64,000 nucleotides of DNA from Dichomitus squalens LYAD-421 SS1 (Eukaryota; Basidiomycota; Agaricomycetes; Polyporales; Polyporaceae): assembly GCF_000275845.1 (NCBI RefSeq), contig NW_006766921.1, positions 6,752 to 70,751 on the forward strand. Direction: 5' to 3'. The position numbers and the translations under genes were made by a program. Below, piece by piece: positions 44,272 through 57,540 of the stretch. The notes under the pieces are model-generated. The model saw only the letters and a program-made list of their open reading frames with translations, did no database searches and was not told where the DNA came from. Position 1 is the stretch's first letter. Each line of letters opens with the position of its first letter.

Positions 44272-47200
44272 ATGGAGGTATGTCCTCGTCGCCATTGCCA
44301 TCGTATGCGCTGTATTGACACCAGGAGTAGTTGTTGGCACCCTCCAACTCCTCTACCGCCGCGGCGGTCACCTTCATTACATTCGTCCAAGACCTCAAAC
44401 GCAAGACGAAGACATGGGGGCCCATGATCGAAGTCTGTGCGAGCGGTGAGAAGACGCTCGAGCGATTCCGATATCAATTCCCGGACGACTGGCTGTACAG
44501 TGACCAACTGCGTGGGGAGTGGAGTGCCTTCAATGAGATACTCAAGAGAAAGAACGACTCTATCCAGGAGCAATTAGGTGCGTGCTATCAGTCCCAGTGT
44601 GGCCTTCGTAGGCGGGATGAAGGAACGCGCGTACGACTGACTGCGTCGCAGCCGGCCTCCAACTCAAGATTGTCGCGGAGGACAAGATCGTAGAGAACAA
44701 GATTAACGACATCATCGCCGAATGGGAGCAGACTCGACCCGTGCAAGGCAGCATGCGCGCCGACACTGCGCTGAATACCATCAACATCTTCGAGGGCAAG
44801 CTCACGCGCGTACAAGATGACTACGAGCTCGTATGCAAGGCGAAGGAGGCCCTCGACCTGGAGCTCATTCGTCACACACGATTAGAGCCCGTGTTTGAGG
44901 AGTTGCGTGACCTGAAGGCCGTTTGGACCGCGCTGTCGGGAGTGTGGAACCAAATCGGAGAGCTGAGGGAGATGGCGTGGGCGACGGTACAGCCGAGGAA
45001 GCTGAGGCAGCAATTGGACGGGCTGCTCTCGTCGACGAAGGAGATGCCGACGCGCATGCGACAGTATGCTGCGTTTGAGTACGTGCAGGACGTGCTGAGG
45101 GGTCTACTCAAGGCCAACACGCTCATTGGCGAACTCAAGTCGGAGGCACTGAAGGATAGGCATTGGAAGCAGTTGTTCAAGGTGTTGAGGGTGCCGTCGC
45201 AAATCAGCTTGCCGCTGTGAGTGCCGTCCACGTATGTGACGAGTCTAAATTCTCATGGTAATTGTAGGATGACCTTGGGTCACGTCTACGATATGGATCT
45301 ACGGAAGAACGAGAACCTGATCAAGGAGGTTATCATTCAGGCACAGGGAGAGGTGAGAATCGCGCCTTCATGCGGTTTAGCTATATACTCAATGTGGCGT
45401 AGATGGCCCTCGAGGAGTACATCAGGCAAGTCAAGGAGACATGGACCAACTATACCCTCGACCTGGTCAACTACCAGAACAAGTGCCGTTTGATCAGGTA
45501 CGCATAATTCCCAGCTTAACTTGGACACAGCTTGACCTGGGCCACAGAGGATGGGACGACTTGTTCAACAAGTGCAGCGAGAACTTGAACTCGCTGACGG
45601 CGATGAAGCTGTCACCTTACTACAAGGGTGAGAATGGGTTATCTTGACTTTGCACAACGTTCTCTCATCATCTGTATAGTATTCGAGGAAGAGGCTGGGT
45701 CCTGGGAGGAGAAATTGAACCGTATACATGTACTCTTCGGTGCGTTACTGACCTCTGATACTGGTGCGCCTGCGAATATGGTTATTGACCTTTGTTTCAA
45801 GATGTATGGATCGACGTTCAGCGACAATGGGTGTACCTCGAAGGTATCTTCTCTGGAAGTGCCGACATCAAGCACCTTCTCCCTGTCGAATCCGGCCGGT
45901 TCCAGAACATCAATACCGAGTTTTTGGCCGTTATGAAGAAGGTCTATAAGTCGCCGTTCGTCATCGACGTCATGAATATTCAGGGCATCCAAAAGTCCCT
46001 CGAGCGTCTTGCAGAGATGCTAAACAAGATCCAGAAGGCTCTCGGAGAGTACTTGGAGCGGGAGCGTGCTTCCTTCCCGCGGTTCTACTTCGTTGGTGAC
46101 GAAGACTTGCTTGAGATCATCGGTAACAGCAAGGAGATTCTCCGTATCATGAAGCATCTCAAAAAGATGTTCGCTGGTATCTCGACCATCATGCTGGACG
46201 ACGACTTGACGCAGATCCAGGGTATGGCCTCTAGAGAAGGCGAAGAAGTCCAGTTCAAGACCCCCATCTTGCTCAAGGACTATCCGAAGATTAACGACTG
46301 GCTCAGCAAGCTAGAAGCAGAGATGCGGGTATCGCTTGCCGAGCTTCTATGCGACGCCGTTGGGGAACTCCAATCTTTCTACGGCAGCGTCACGCCCCTC
46401 CCTAAGGATCAGTTCATGGCGTGGCTCGAGAAGTATCCCGCTCAGCTGGTCACGCTCGCTGTTCAAGTTGCTTGGACCGCCTCTATCGAGAGTACTCTGG
46501 AGAGCTCGCAGTCCTTGGAGGGTCCTCTCGATACGGTCCGCCAGGGTCTCGACCTTCTCGCCGACGTCGTGTTGACGGAGCTCACTCCTGTGACGCGTCG
46601 CAAGTGCGAGCACCTCATCACTGAGCTCGTCCACCAGCGTGATGTTACGCGCCAGTTGATTCAGCAGAACGTGTCCGACAACCGTGCCTTCACCTGGTTG
46701 TACCAGATGCGCTTCTACCTCAACAGGAGCATTGAGAACCCCCTCGAGAGGCTCGCCATCCGAGTCGCGGATGCTTCCTTCCCTTACGGATGGGAGTACC
46801 TCGGTGTTCCCGATCGCCTAGTGCAGACGCCGCTCACGGACAGGTGCTACCTCACCCTCACACAAGCCTTGGACAACCAGCTCGGTGGTGCTCCCTTTGG
46901 TCCCGCTGGAACTGGTATGTCTTGTAGCTCGACTGACAACAATCAGACGGCGCTCATAAACTTATAGGTAAGACCGAGTCCGTCAAGGCTCTCGGCGTCC
47001 AACTTGGTCGGTTCGTCCTTGTCTTCTGTTGCGACGAGACTTTCGACTTTCAGGCTATGGGTCGTATCTTCGTTGGTCTTTGTCAAGTAGGAGCGTGGGG
47101 GTGCTTCGACGAGTTCAACCGTCTGGAGGAGCGTATCTTGTCGGCCGTCTCGCAGCAAGTTCAGAGCATCCAGCAGGGCCTCGCGACGCTTGTAAAGAAT

Positions 47201-50200
47201 CCGAATACAGAGATCGAGCTCGTCGGCAAGAACGTCAAGCTTAACAAGAACATGGGTATCTTCATCACGACCAACCCCAACTACGCCGGCCGTTCGCAAC
47301 TCCCGCCCAATTTGACGAAGCTTTTCCGTCCCATGGCTATGACGAGGCCCGACCGGGAGCTCATCGCTCAGGTCATGCTGTTCTCGCAAGGTTTCCGTAC
47401 CGCAGAGTCGCTTGCCTCGAAGATCGTTCCCTTCTTCAACCTGTGCGACGAGCAACTGTCTCCTCAGCCTCACTACGACTTCGGTCTACGTGCTCTTAAG
47501 GCTGTTTTGGCGTCTGCTGGTATCCTGAAGCGAGAGCGCCTGCTTGCAGCTACGCACGAGGGTGCCGACGCTGCTGGCCTCTCGGACGCTGCTTCTGAGC
47601 AGGTTATCTTGATCCAGAGTGTCACCGAGACCATCGTGCCTAAGCTCGTCGCAGATGATGTCCCGTTGTTGACGAGGTATGTTGCTTCGATGTGCTGTGA
47701 CACAGTAGCTGACTTCCGTATGCAGTCTTTTGGCCGATGTCTTCCCTGGCGTCGACTACGTTCCTGTCGACCTGGACGCGCTCCGCCAGAAGATTGGCGA
47801 GGTCTGTTCCGAGCGACGCCTCGTTGAGGGCGAACGCTGGATCAACAAGATCCTGCAGCTCTACCAGATCCAGAAGATCCAGCATGGTCTCATGATGGTT
47901 GGTCCTTCTGGTAGCGGCAAGACGAATGCCTGGCAGGTTCTCCTCGCCGCTCTGGAGCGCCTCGACGGTATCGAAGGTGTATCGTACGTGATCGATCCCA
48001 AGGCGATGCACAAGGACGCGTTGTACGGGACGCTCGACCCGACGACTCGCGAGTGGAACGACGGTCTCTTCACGCATACGCTGCGTAAGATTGTTGATGA
48101 CGTTCGCGGCGAGAGTGGCAAGAGGCACTGGATCATCTTTGACGGCGATGTCGATCCTGAGTGGGTCGAGAACCTGAACAGGTTTGTGCTACTCCCTATC
48201 ACTAAGGACAATCATGCTCACCATCAGTTGTCAGTGTTCTCGACGACAACAAGCTCTTGACATTGCCGAACGGTGAACGTCTTAATCTACCGCCCAACGT
48301 GCGCATCATGTTCGAAGTTGAGCACCTCAAGTACGCGACGCTTGCTACCGTCAGTCGCTGCGGTATGATTTGGTTCAGCGAGGACGTCGTGGAGCCTGCC
48401 ATGGTCTTCCGTTACTACCTCGAGACGCTATCCACGGTGCCCCTGGACGCTGAAGACGACGAAGCGGTCGACCTCCCTGGTCGTCGCACCGATCCGAACG
48501 AGAGCGCAGCATCTCCCCACTTGGCTACCCAGAAGCAGATCGCCACCATCCTTGAACCCTTCTTTGGCGAAGGCGAGCTCATCATGTCTGCCCTCCAATA
48601 CGCAGAGACCATCGAGCACATCATGGACTTCACCGTCACCCGTGCTCTTAATACGCTGTTCTCGCTCATCAACAAGACCGCGCGGAACGTCATCGAGTAC
48701 AACATACAGCACTCTGATTTCCCTCTCAGCCACGAGCGCGTCGAGCAGTATGTAACCAAGCGTCTTCTCGTTAACATCATCTGGGCGTTCTCCGGAGATG
48801 CACGCCTCGAGCTCCGCGCCGAGCTCGGTGACTTTTTGCGTAAGCACACTGGTGTCGACCTTCCACCTCTCATTCCGGGTGGCTCCCTTCTAGACTTCGA
48901 CGTACAAGTCGCCAACGGAGAGTGGAGCGGATGGCAATCTCGCGTTCCGGTCATCGAGATTGAATCTCACGCAGTAACTGCTTCGGATGTCGTCGTACCC
49001 ACTGTCGATACGGTCCGCCACGAGGAGGTTCTCTACTCGTGGCTGTCCGAGCACAAGCCCTTGATGCTCTGTGGTCCTCCTGGTTCCGGAAAGACCATGA
49101 CGCTCTTCAGCGCTCTACGCAAACTTCCGGATATGGAGGTCGTTGGTCTGAACTTTTCGAGCGCAACTGTCCCCGAACTCATTCTTAAGACCTTCGAGCA
49201 GTATTGCGAATACCGCAAGACGCCGAACGGTGTCATCCTCGCCCCTACCCAGATCGGACGCTGGCTCGTGGTGTTCTGCGACGAAATCAACCTGCCAGCT
49301 ACCGATAAGTACGGGACGCAGCGCGTGATATCCTTCATCCGTCAGTTGGTAGAATGCGGTGGTTACTGGAGGACGAGCGACATGGCCTGGGTCAAACTCG
49401 AGCGCATTCAGTTCGTCGGCGCCTGTAACCCTCCCACTGACCCTGGTCGTGTGCCGCTTAGCCACCGTTTCCTGCGTCATGCCCCTCTGGTCATGGTCGA
49501 TTACCCTGGAGAGCTCTCGCTCAAGCAGATCTACGGGACGTACAATCGCGCGCTGCTCAAAGTTGTTCCAAATCTCCGCGCGTATGCCGAGCCCCTCACG
49601 GACGCCATGGTCACTCTCTACCTCGCTTCTCAGAAGCGTTTCACCACCGATATCCAGGCGCACTACGTCTACTCCCCCCGTGAGCTTACCCGATGGGTGC
49701 GTGGTATCTACGAGGCTATACGGCCCCTGGAAATCCTGTCTGTTGAAGGCTTGGTTCGTGTGTGGGCACACGAGGCTTTGCGTCTCTTCCAAGATCGTCT
49801 TGTTACAGAGGAAGAGAAGCGGTGGACCGACGAGGCCATCGACAATGCAGCTATGGAGCACTTCCCGACGATCAACCGTGACGAGGCCCTTTCCCGTCCC
49901 ATCCTATTCTCCAACTGGACATCGAAGAACTACATCCCGGTCGATCGCGAGGTTCTCCGCGAATACACGAAGGCTCGTCTACGCGTCTTCTACGAGGAAG
50001 AACTGGATGTGCCGCTCGTCCTCTTCAACGACGTCTTGGATCACGTCCTGCGTATCGATCGTGTCTTCCGTCAAGTCCAAGGCCATCTACTCCTCATCGG
50101 TGTTTCTGGCAGTGGAAAGGTTTGTGCTCGTAGATGAGTCACTTGGGAGTGGGTCGTACTGATATCGTCTATCTAGACAACTCTGTCACGTTTCGTTGCT

Positions 50201-53200
50201 TGGATGAACGGTCTCAGCATATTTCAAATCAAGGTCTCCAACAAGTACACCGGTGAAGATTTTGATGAGGACCTCAGGACGGTCCTCCGCCGCGCTGGCT
50301 GTAAGGGCGAGAAGATCTGTTTCATAATGGACGAGTCCAATGTCCTCGACTCTGGTTTCCTTGAACGGATGAACACCCTCCTCGCCAACGCCGAGGTGCC
50401 AGGTCTATTCGAGGGAGACGAGCACGCCGCACTCATGACTGCCTGCAAGGAAGGTTCGCAGCGCGACGGTCTCATGCTCGATTCTCACGAAGAGCTCTAC
50501 CGCTGGTTCACGCAGCAGGTTGCGAAGAACCTTCACGTCGTCTTCACGATGAACCCTCCCGAGAACGGTTTGGCGTCTCGCGCCGCCACTTCTCCTGCCT
50601 TGTTCAACCGTTGCGTACTCGACTGGTTCGGTGACTGGTCCGATCAGGCCTTCTTCCAGGTTGGCCTGGAATTCACGAACACACTCGACTTAGACCTGCA
50701 GACATACAATCCCCCTTCGATGTTCCCCATTGCCTACCGCGACTTGTCTATGCCGCCCACTCACCGCTCTGCTGTCGTCAACGCCTTGGTTCATGTTCAT
50801 GAGTCGATGCACCACATCAATCAGCGACTCAGTCGCCGCCAAGGACGTTACAACTATGTCACTCCGCGGCATTACCTCGACTTGTGCGTTCTACTGTTCT
50901 TGATACCCTTAATGACTACTGACATCACTACACACTAGCATCAACCATTACGTGCGGCTGCACAACGAGAAGCGCGAGGAACTCGAGGAACAACAGCGTC
51001 ATTTGCACGTTGGTCTTGACAAACTTCGGGAAACCGTCGAGCAGGTCGAAGAGCTCCGAAAGAGTTTGGCTATCAAGCGGACACAATTGGAAGCGAAGAA
51101 CTCGGAGGCCAACAACAAGCTCAAACAGATGGTCGCAGACCAACAGGAAGCAGAACAGAAGAAAGCAGCGTCCATCGAGATTCAGGCAGCCCTCAAGGAG
51201 CAGGACAAGAACATCAAACAGCGACGGGAAGTTGTCATGGCCGATCTCGCCGACGCCGAACCCGCTGTCCTCGACGCCCAGTCCGCTGTCAGCAACATCA
51301 AGCGTCAGCATCTGCAGGAAGTCCGTACAATGGCTAACCCACCGGAAGCCGTCAAGCTTGCGATGGAGTCTGTCTGTACCATCCTGGGTCACAAGATTGA
51401 CAGTTGGCGTACGGTTCAGGGAATCATCCGTCGCGACGACTTCATCCAGCGTATCGTCAACTTCGACACTGCGAACCAGATGACGAAGCAACTTCGGGAC
51501 CTCATGAAGAGGGATTTCCTCAGTCGACCATCCTACAACTTCGAGACTGTGCAGCGTGCTAGTAAGGCTTGTGGCCCTCTTGTCAAATGGGCGATTGCAC
51601 AGGTCCGTTTCTCGGAGATCCTCGACAAGGTGGAGCCTCTTCGCAACGAAGTGCAGTCTCTCGAGGATCAGGCAGAAGCAACCAAGCAGCAGGCAGCGAT
51701 GATGGTGACGATGATTGCCGAGCTTGAAAAGAGTATCGAGCGGTACAAGGAGGAGTATGCTGGTCTCATCCGCGAGACCGAGGCGATCAAGACTGAAATG
51801 GAACGCGTGGAGAGTAAGGTGGATCGCAGTATGAGATTGCTGGAGAGTCTGTCTTCCGAGAAGGTCCGTTGGGAGGATGGCAGTCGCACCTTCGATACCG
51901 AGATGGGCACCATTGTCGGCGACGTCTTATTGTCCGCCGCCTTCCTCGCCTACGCTGGCTTCTTCGACCAACAATACCGCGAGCAAATGTGGCAGGAATG
52001 GTCTTCTCATCTCGCCGAGGCCGGGATCAAATTCAAGGCGGAGCTCTCCCTCCCCGAGTACCTGTCCACCGCAGACGATCGTCTCAGCTGGCAGTCGAAG
52101 TCCCTTCCCTCCGACAATCTATGCACGGAGAACGCTATCATGATCAAGCGTTACAGCCGTTACCCCCTCATCATCGATCCTACTGGCCAGGCGACCACCT
52201 TCTTGCTGAACGAGTACAGGGATCGAAAGATAACTGTCACAAGTTTCCTGGACGAGGCTTTCCTCAAAGTACTCGAGAGCGCCCTTCGTTTCGGCAACAC
52301 CCTTCTCATTCAGGATGTCGAGCATCTGGACCCTATTCTCAATCCAGTTCTCAACAGGGAGATCCGGCGTACTGGTGGTCGTGTCCTCATCCGCCTTGGT
52401 AATCAGGACATCGACTTCTCCCCTTCGTTCACCATGTTCCTCTCCACTCGTGACCCGTCTGTCGAATTCTCTCCGGACATATGCAGTCGTGTCACCTTCG
52501 TCAACTTCACAATGACGAGAAGCAGTTTGCAGAGCCAGTCGTTGGATCAAGTGCTCAAGGTCGAGCGCCCGGACACCGAGCGGAAACGGACGGACCTCAT
52601 GAAGATGCAGGGAGAATTCCGACTTCGGCTCCGTACTCTGGAGAAGCTGCTGCTTCAGGCGCTCAACGAATCGTCAGGCAACATCTTGGACGACGACAAG
52701 GTCATCAACACCTTGGAGACGCTCAAACGAGAGGCTGCCGAGATCACTCGCAAAGTCGAGGAGACCGACGTTGTCATGAAGGAAGTCGAAGAAGTCACTG
52801 CCGAGTACCTTCCTCTCGCACAGGCTTGTAGTGCCGTATTCTTCATCCTCGAGCAACTGAACCTCGTCAACCACTTCTATCAGTTCTCCCTGCGCTTCTT
52901 CCTCGACATCTTCGACTACATTCTCCACCATAACCCGAACCTACAAGGCGTCGCTGACTATGCCAAGCGCAGGGACATCCTGATGAACGACCTTTTCGTC
53001 ATCGTCTACAAGAGGACATCCCGAGCCTTGCTCCATCGTGACCACGTTATGCTTGCTATGCTTCTTGCACAAGTGAAGCTTCGCGGCGTCGAAGAAATCA
53101 ATGACGAGCTTGAGTTCTTCTTGGAGAGCGGCGATGGTGTGGTCGCTGGCGCGGGTGCCATCCAAACCACCATCCTTACACCCGATCAGGCACAACGTGT

Positions 53201-55546
53201 CGTCACATTCGCTAAGCAGCCGATGTTCAAGCCTGTCCTCACACATCTCACGGAACACGAAGATGAATGGATTCCTTTCCTAGAGTCGGCTAGCCCCGAG
53301 CAGTCCGTGCCTTCGCCTTGGGACCCCAGCACCCGTACGTCCATTCCTTTCCGGTGTACGTTACGCCCTTACTCATATTTTTCCCAGCCGCGGTTGAGGC
53401 GATCCGGAACATGATCATCATCAAATGCTTGCGACCAGATCGCCTTCTGCAATCTACGGCTACTTTTGTCAGGACGGTATTCCAGATCGATATTGCCTCG
53501 GAGTCTGCCTATGACCTTGGGAAGATTGTGACGGACGAGATCCAGCCGGCCACTCCTCTGGCCCTCGTTTCCGTCCCCGGCTACGACGCCAGTTACCGTG
53601 TCGAGAACTTGGTTCAGAATTCCGGCTCTCGCTGCTCGTCAGTCGCCATGGGCTCGCAGGAAGGTTTCACACTCGCGGACCAGGCGGTAGCGTTGGCCGC
53701 GCGCCAAGGCTCTTGGGTGCTGCTTAAGAATGTCCACCTCGCACCATCTTGGCTTGGTCAGCTGGAGAAGAAGCTGCAGACTCTCAATCCACACAGAAAC
53801 TTCCGCCTGTTCCTTACCATGGAGGCGAATCCGAGCATCCCTGTCAACATCCTTCGTCAATCGCGCATTCTCATGAACGAGCCACCTCCGGGTATCAAGG
53901 CCAACCTCTCGGACTCTTTGCGTAACATCTCTTCGGGCCGCTTGACGCAAGGTCCCGCAGAGAAAGTCCGTTTATATTTCCTCCTTGCGTGGTTCCACGC
54001 CGTTGTGCAGGAGCGTCTGCGCTACGTGCCCCTCGGATGGAGCAAGACATATGACTTCAACGACTCCGACATGGCAGCTGCGTTTACTACGATCGATACC
54101 TGGCTCAACAGCGTCGCTAAGGGCCGTGCGAATGTCGATCCTGCAGCCATTCCTTGGGATGCGATCCGCACGCTCGTCAAGCAATCCGTCTATGGTGGTA
54201 GGGTTGACAGTGATTTCGATCAGAGGATTGTGGATGCCTTCGTAGACGGACTTTTTACTCCACATGCCTACAACGTCGACTTCGACCTAGTTCCAAGCGT
54301 CACCGGCTCGCAGGTGCTCACAGTCCCCGATGGCACTAAGCTTGAGCATTTCATGTCTTGGGTGCAAGGGCTGCCTGATCGGGAGCCCCCTTCGTGGCTC
54401 AGCCTTCCCCCCACTGCCGAGCGCGTCATTGCCATTGCTCAAGGTACGTTCCCTTCTTCCTAACATCTGGAAAGAACTTACTCAAAATGAATCAGGAAAC
54501 GAACTTCTTGGCAAGCTGCGTAAGATGCGTATGCTGGCTGACGATGATGACGAAGCGACTCCTGCTGCTGGACCATCGAGTCAGGGCCAAACTTCGCAGC
54601 AACCAGCATGGATGCGGAACTTGCACGAACGTTGTCGTGAATGGCTCCAGCAACTCCCAGCGGTGAGTTGTGCCTCTATGGTAGCATGAACATATCGTTT
54701 ACTCCTTTCTACAGAACTTCCAGACGCTTCAGAAGCAAAGCGCGGAGCATTCAGACCCGTTGTACCGTCTGTTCTTCCGTGAGGGCAGCATCGGAAGCAG
54801 GCTCCTCTCGCAGGTTCGCAAGGACTTAGCGGACGTCGTCAAGGTCTGCGAAGGCGATCTCAAGCAGACGAACCACTTGCGCACTCTCATGAGCTCGCTC
54901 ACTAAAGGTGAGTTGACCATATTCGGTCGTCTCTCCCTGTTGCTAAATTGAGACACCGTCTAGGCACGATTCCAACGCACTGGCGCCGCTACAAAGTGCA
55001 CAAGGCGATGGGCGTGTCCGAGTGGATCTCCAACTTCGCGCGCCGTCTTGCCCAGCTGGACCAGATCGCTCAGCTGGACAATCTCACCAACATCGAAGTC
55101 TGGCTCGGTGGTTTGTTCTTCCCAGAGGCATACATCACTGCCACCCGCCAGGCAGTCGCGCACCGCAAGAAGTGGAGTCTGGAGACCTTGCGGCTTGAAC
55201 TCGACATCGAGAAGGTGAACGACCCTGGCGCATTCATCGTCGACGGTGAGCATCATTGTTTCCATCGTACATGCTAGTGCCTAATTGCTTCCTCTCAGGT
55301 CTCGTACTAGAGGGCGCAGCCTGGGCCACCGACAAACTCGTTCTGAATGATGGGGAGACTGTCAGGCTTGGCCCGTCGCAGGTCCGATGGGTGCAGTCCG
55401 AGGAGACGGCGCCGAACAGGGTCAATTTGCCGGTCTACCTCAATGGCGACCGCAGCGACGTGATGTTCACTGTCGACTTGCCATTCGACGCCGCCGCCAG
55501 TGCCTTGGTGGCGACTCGCGCCGTTTGCTTGACTGCTGGTGGTTAA
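44272..55546 (+). CDS. dhc2: Cytoplasmic dynein heavy chain, motor half (split gene)
   Basis: About 18 exons, roughly 3,450 residues. The first coding exon is only ATGGAG (44272-44277). It is followed by a 53-nt intron and an exon that starts [20 protein letters not shown] and runs into [14 protein letters not shown], which corresponds to the point just before the linker in animal heavy chains. The about 1,000-residue N-terminal tail (DHC_N1) is absent. Motor modules follow in order: linker (to about residue 700); AAA1 P-loop GPAGTGKTE (split by an intron near 46917); AAA2 [11 protein letters not shown] (47899); AAA3 [11 protein letters not shown] with [10 protein letters not shown] (49075-49300); AAA4 GVSGSGKTTL with [14 protein letters not shown]. 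Then come the coiled-coil stalk with its microtubule-binding tip (about 50950-51900), AAA5, AAA6 and a C-terminal domain ending [20 protein letters not shown]. No lesions seen. This matches Dhc2 of Agaricomycetes, whose partner Dhc1 carries the dimerising tail. Confidence 0.95.
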
Positions 55547-55740
55547 GCGGGGCGCGCATAGATGGGGTGGATATTGGCTAGACCCGGATCTCTTACACTT
55601 CCATATACATACGCATACCCATCGTAACATACATACCTTCTTTCACTCTCATGTCTTCGTAATGCCTAATGAACGTCACGCTTTCGTCATGCTCTGAACT
55701 TTTGATGCGGCTTGCTTGGTACTACACATCTCCGCTGGCT

Positions 55741-56979
55741 TCATTGATTATGCTGTACAACGCTACCGCCCACGACCTCGAGCACCTTCCAGTCAACCTC
55801 GATTCCATGGCCCTTGAAGATCGTACGCGCATCCTCTGCGATTGCTTCGAAGCCTCCTGTGGCCAGCGCCAAGATTGTTGGCCCTGCACCAGATAGACAG
55901 ATGCCCAAGAGCCCTGGATGTGTGGAAGGGGTGATGTTGTTCGTCACCTCGGGTAGGCCGGGGATCTGTAATCATGAGGGAGTTTGAATATAAGTACGGG
56001 AACGGACTCGGTGGGGGCGCGAAGGATAGAAGCAGTAGATGGTGGAAGGGACGGCGCGCTCACCAGAGTTTTACGGTATGGCTGATGAACGCGGTCCTTC
56101 ATCGCCTCGTAGATGAGCTCGGGGTCCGGCGGGGTCTGCGCCAGGGCGGTCGTCAGCACCGCCAGCCGTTGCAAGTTGAATACCTGCCCGCCGTTTCGAG
56201 TTAGCAGATGATCACGCGAGTGACCCAACAAGGGGATGGACGGCGGGGCGTACGAGATCTTTCCTGGAGTACTGCTCCGGGAGCACGCTCCGCGCCTTGG
56301 CCGTGCTCAGCTCGAACCGCGGGATGATCGCGAGTGCCTTGATGCTCCCCGACCACCCGAAGCGGACGTAGTGCCCGATGCCCAGCGGGGGCTGCGGGGG
56401 GTCCATCCCCCACCCCTCGCCCGCGTCGGGCGGGTACTCCGGGAGGACCTCGCTGAGGGGCACGCTCGCGGCCTCCGTCGCGGCGGCGTCGAGCTCGCGG
56501 AGGTACGAGCCCACGAAGCCGCCGACGAGCGCGGCGGTGACGTTGTCCGGGTGCCGCTCGACCATGAGCGCGAAGTCGAGCATGCGCTCCCGCGTGAGGT
56601 GCAGGCGGCCGAGCTCGTTGCCGAGGAGCACGCCCGCGACGACGGCGGCGCCGGACGAGCCGAGCCCGCGGCCGAAGGGGATCTCGTTCGCGCAGTGGAT
56701 GGCGAGCGCGGAGGGGAACGTGGGGATGCCGTGGCAGCGGAGGACGTAGAGCGCGACGCGCGTGGTGAGGTTCTTGTACGCGTCGAGGGGGACTTCGTCC
56801 GCGCCCTCGCCCGAGTGCGTTATCTGCGGGGGCACGGGGGCGTCGGCGGGGGTGATGGTGACGGTGAGGGTGAGGTGGAGGGAGAGCGAGAGGCCGACGA
56901 CATCGAAGCCGGGGCCGATGTTGGCTGAGGTCGCGGGGACGCGGATGGTGAACGAGCGTGGGCTGTTGAGCTCAGTCAT
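55741..56979 (-). CDS. thr1: Homoserine kinase
   Basis: Three exons, 56979-56254, 56183-56064 and 55965-55741, give 356 residues, the usual family length. The enzyme phosphorylates homoserine with ATP, the penultimate step to threonine, in the cytosol. GHMP-kinase signatures: RVPATSANIGPGFDVVGLSL near the start, the ATP-binding glycine-serine loop EIPFGRGLGSSGAAVVAGVL, ERHPDNVTAALVGGFVGSYL in the middle, and the C-terminal CLSGAGPTILAL motif. The second exon carries MKDRVHQPYRKTL. ATG 56979 is chosen because MTELNSPRSFTIRVPATSAN fits the family; an in-frame start at 57105 would add 42 residues without similarity. Convergent with dhc2 (194 bp between stops). The exons are unusually GC-rich in the middle. 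Confidence 0.93.
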
Positions 56980-57540
56980 CGCGGCAAAGCTCAGGCTGCA
57001 GTGCGAAGCCCTGGGCGCTAGCTCCCAAGTGCTGCGCTTACTGGAGGTTTGTATGTTCGCGAATATGACTCGACCGTCTCTGCAGCGCCAGTCGCTCCGT
57101 GCCACGAAGCGGACATGTCAAGCCATGACCAGCTATTTCTGCCTGTCATGGTCACGTCTATTAGACCGCTATGACTGCCGACGTTCATGCCCTGAGATGA
57201 CTCCGAGGTAAGACGTCATATATTAGACTAATACTGCCCACGTAGCTTACATTTGTATCTCGCCTATAACTTGATCACACGAGGGGCACATCCGGTAACA
57301 AGAGAGCGACAATCAACTAGCATTGACAGCATGAACCTATAGCTACATGACGGAAAGCAGAAAGCTGCGGCTAAACTAGACATTCAAACGCGGGCCACTG
57401 CTGGGTCTGAGTGATCTACACCCCAATAAATATGCCAAATAATGTATAACGTCATGGAGTCGTGAGGTGCTCATGCAACAGTGAAGCTGGAAATCGGTGT
57501 CAGCATACTGATAACAAGGTGTTGGGACGAAGAGTACGCA
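56980..57540. other. Intergenic region
   Basis: Upstream region of homoserine kinase and 3' region of the secreted CBM19-like gene. No other feature recognised. Confidence 0.45.

Noticed and set aside
47000..54000. Long minus-strand open frames across the dynein gene (for example 46943-47473, 49115-49861, 50928-51491)
   Set aside because: They are antisense shadows of GC3-rich dynein exons and show no domain motifs of their own.
56236..56928. 230-residue plus-strand frame opposite homoserine kinase
   Set aside because: It is rich in Arg/Glu/Ala with no motif and lies exactly antisense to the GC-rich kinase exon.
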